This document shows positions 63,626-64,000 of a DNA stretch of 64,000 nt, one piece after another. This DNA is from Rattus norvegicus. Its lineage: Eukaryota; Chordata; Mammalia; Rodentia; Muridae. Both the position numbers and the translations under genes were made by a program. Location of the stretch: NCBI RefSeq assembly GCF_036323735.1, contig NC_086029.1, forward strand, positions 8,789,816 to 8,853,815. The letters are read 5' to 3'. Below the pieces are notes generated by a model that was not told the DNA's origin, made no database searches, and saw nothing but the letters and a program-made list of their open reading frames with translations. Each line of letters opens with the position of its first letter. The stretch's first letter is position 1.

Positions 63626-64000
63626 GGTGAATTCGTTTAGTTCCCAATGGGCCGCAGTAGTAATAAGTGGCCTGTTCGGGATATAGAAAAATTTTCACGA
63701 AGGGAACCAACATTTCTAGGCGAATTCAGTGAGTTCCCAATGGGACATGCTTGTATGAGTTTGCTTTTCAATATCGATCAACATTTTAAGGAACGGAATC
63801 TAGGTATCATTGTGAAATCAGTAGGTTCCCAATAGGATTCGCATGTAATAAAATTGTTATTCAAGATAGAGCAACGATTTAATGAACTGAGACACAATTT
63901 CTTTGTGAATTCAGTTAGTTCCCAGTAGCCTGCTCTTGTAATATGTGTACTTTTAAAGATTTATCAAAATTTGGTTAGCCGAATCTGAGTAACATGGTGA
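63626..64000. repeat. Start of the next 6-mer HOR unit, cut by the window end
   Basis: A complete m1 (63626-63995) and the first bases of m2. The A or B type cannot be read, because the m2 marks lie beyond the window. If the B-A-A order holds, this unit should be type B. Confidence 0.9.

Larger units (their letters stand above)
1..64000. repeat. Tandem satellite array, about 370-bp monomer, whole window
   Basis: I located the start of subunit 1 (a GTGAATTC-type motif followed by GTTCCCAAT and GGCCGC, with variants) 174 times, first at 201 and last at 63,996. Successive starts are 363-370 bp apart, most often 368-370 bp. All monomers have the same orientation. No interval is longer than 370 bp, so no foreign insertion is present. 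Consensus composition is about 37% GC. The monomers group into several HORs described separately. Long, same-orientation, nested satellite blocks are known from eukaryotic centromeres and heterochromatin; whether this one is centromeric is inference. No known satellite family was recognised. Confidence 0.98.

Noticed and set aside
716..63835. About 80 short open frames of 61-90 codons on both strands, many with nearly the same translation (for example minus-strand frames that start MNNKLITCESYWE).
   Set aside because: They are side effects of the repeat. The 370-bp monomer is one base more than a multiple of three, so the frame shifts at each monomer and no frame stays open for more than about 270 bp. 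The same DNA is open on both strands at several places (4942-5166 minus with 4982-5191 plus). The translations recur only because the DNA does, and they show no domain, signal or consistent gene structure.
1..64000. Possible CENP-B box (essential pattern TTCG, four bases, A, two bases, CGGG).
   Set aside because: The nearest stretch, TTCGGTTAGTTCCC, lacks the required A and the CGGG, and the reverse strand and the TTCGGGATAT stretch do not fit either. The subunit box may bind something, but it is not a canonical CENP-B site.
1..64000. CRISPR-like pattern of short repeats with spacers (a ~20-bp box every ~92 bp).
   Set aside because: The sequences between boxes are not unique spacers. They are four recurring diverged subunits that repeat every 370 bp, and the array has no cas genes or leader.
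1..64000. Relation to the soybean centromeric satellites of 91-92 bp (CentGm), because of the similar subunit length.
   Set aside because: Only the length agrees. I could not recognise sequence similarity from memory, and no search was possible. An alignment of the 92-bp subunits with the CentGm consensus would settle it.
1..64000. tRNA-like or Pol III promoter elements suggested by GGTTCCCAAT and similar strings.
   Set aside because: The string lacks the GGTTCGANNCC pattern of a B box, there is no A box at a suitable distance, and no cloverleaf or T-run terminator was seen.
1..64000. Telomeric or subtelomeric origin.
   Set aside because: No telomere-type short repeats (such as TTTAGGG or TTAGGG runs) or gene fragments are present. 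The array could still be subtelomeric, but nothing in the window supports it.
1..64000. Bacterial, phage or plasmid repeat region.
   Set aside because: No genes, ribosome binding sites or operons occur in 64 kb, and HOR-structured satellite of this length is a eukaryotic feature.

Overview
The whole 64 kb window is one uninterrupted block of eukaryotic satellite DNA. I find no protein-coding gene, RNA gene, transposon, CRISPR array or unique sequence. About 173 head-to-tail monomers of roughly 370 bp (observed spacing 363-370 bp, about 37% GC in the consensus) run in one orientation from end to end. Each monomer consists of four related subunits of 93, 92, 93 and 92 bp. Each subunit opens with the same box (GAATTC, a few variable bases, then GTTCCCAAT). 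Monomers are grouped into higher-order repeats (HORs) of 2 to 21 monomers. This layout is typical of a centromeric or other heterochromatic array in a plant or animal. The sequence alone does not let me name the species, and I recognise no published satellite.

Layout, left to right. 1-8.7 kb: older, diverged monomers with irregular 2-, 3- and 5-mer periodicities, including a local cluster of shortened monomers at 4.25-7.55 kb bracketed by two copies of one monomer triad. 8.7-20.1 kb: partly homogenised 6-mer, 10/11-mer and 3-mer duplications. 20.1-22.3 kb: a segment whose monomer order matches the young HOR at the right end and is probably close to its progenitor. 20.96-26.1 kb: two essentially identical 2,580-bp 7-mer units. 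26.0-47.05 kb: about three copies of a long HOR (21, 20 and 11 monomers, plus a partial fourth) with internal deletions and duplications. 47.05-64.0 kb: a very homogeneous array of 2,210-2,212-bp 6-mers in two versions, A and B, in a B-A-A order that makes a 6,631-bp (18-monomer) super-period.

The most interesting content is the recorded history. A three-monomer core (m1-m2-m3) recurs across the window and was closed into three different HORs (A, B and a 7-mer), each with its own recombination junction. Two of those junctions carry small sequence scars. The first monomer of the young array, at 47,047, is a mosaic that still contains a piece of the monomer type expected next in the older HOR on its left. 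The same mosaic is copied in every A unit, so the boundary appears to be the founding junction of the young array. Identity rises and period becomes regular toward the right, so the homogenised core of the array probably continues beyond the window. All statements about age and direction are inference from shared variants read by eye. The near-identical units also mean that assembly error must be excluded.
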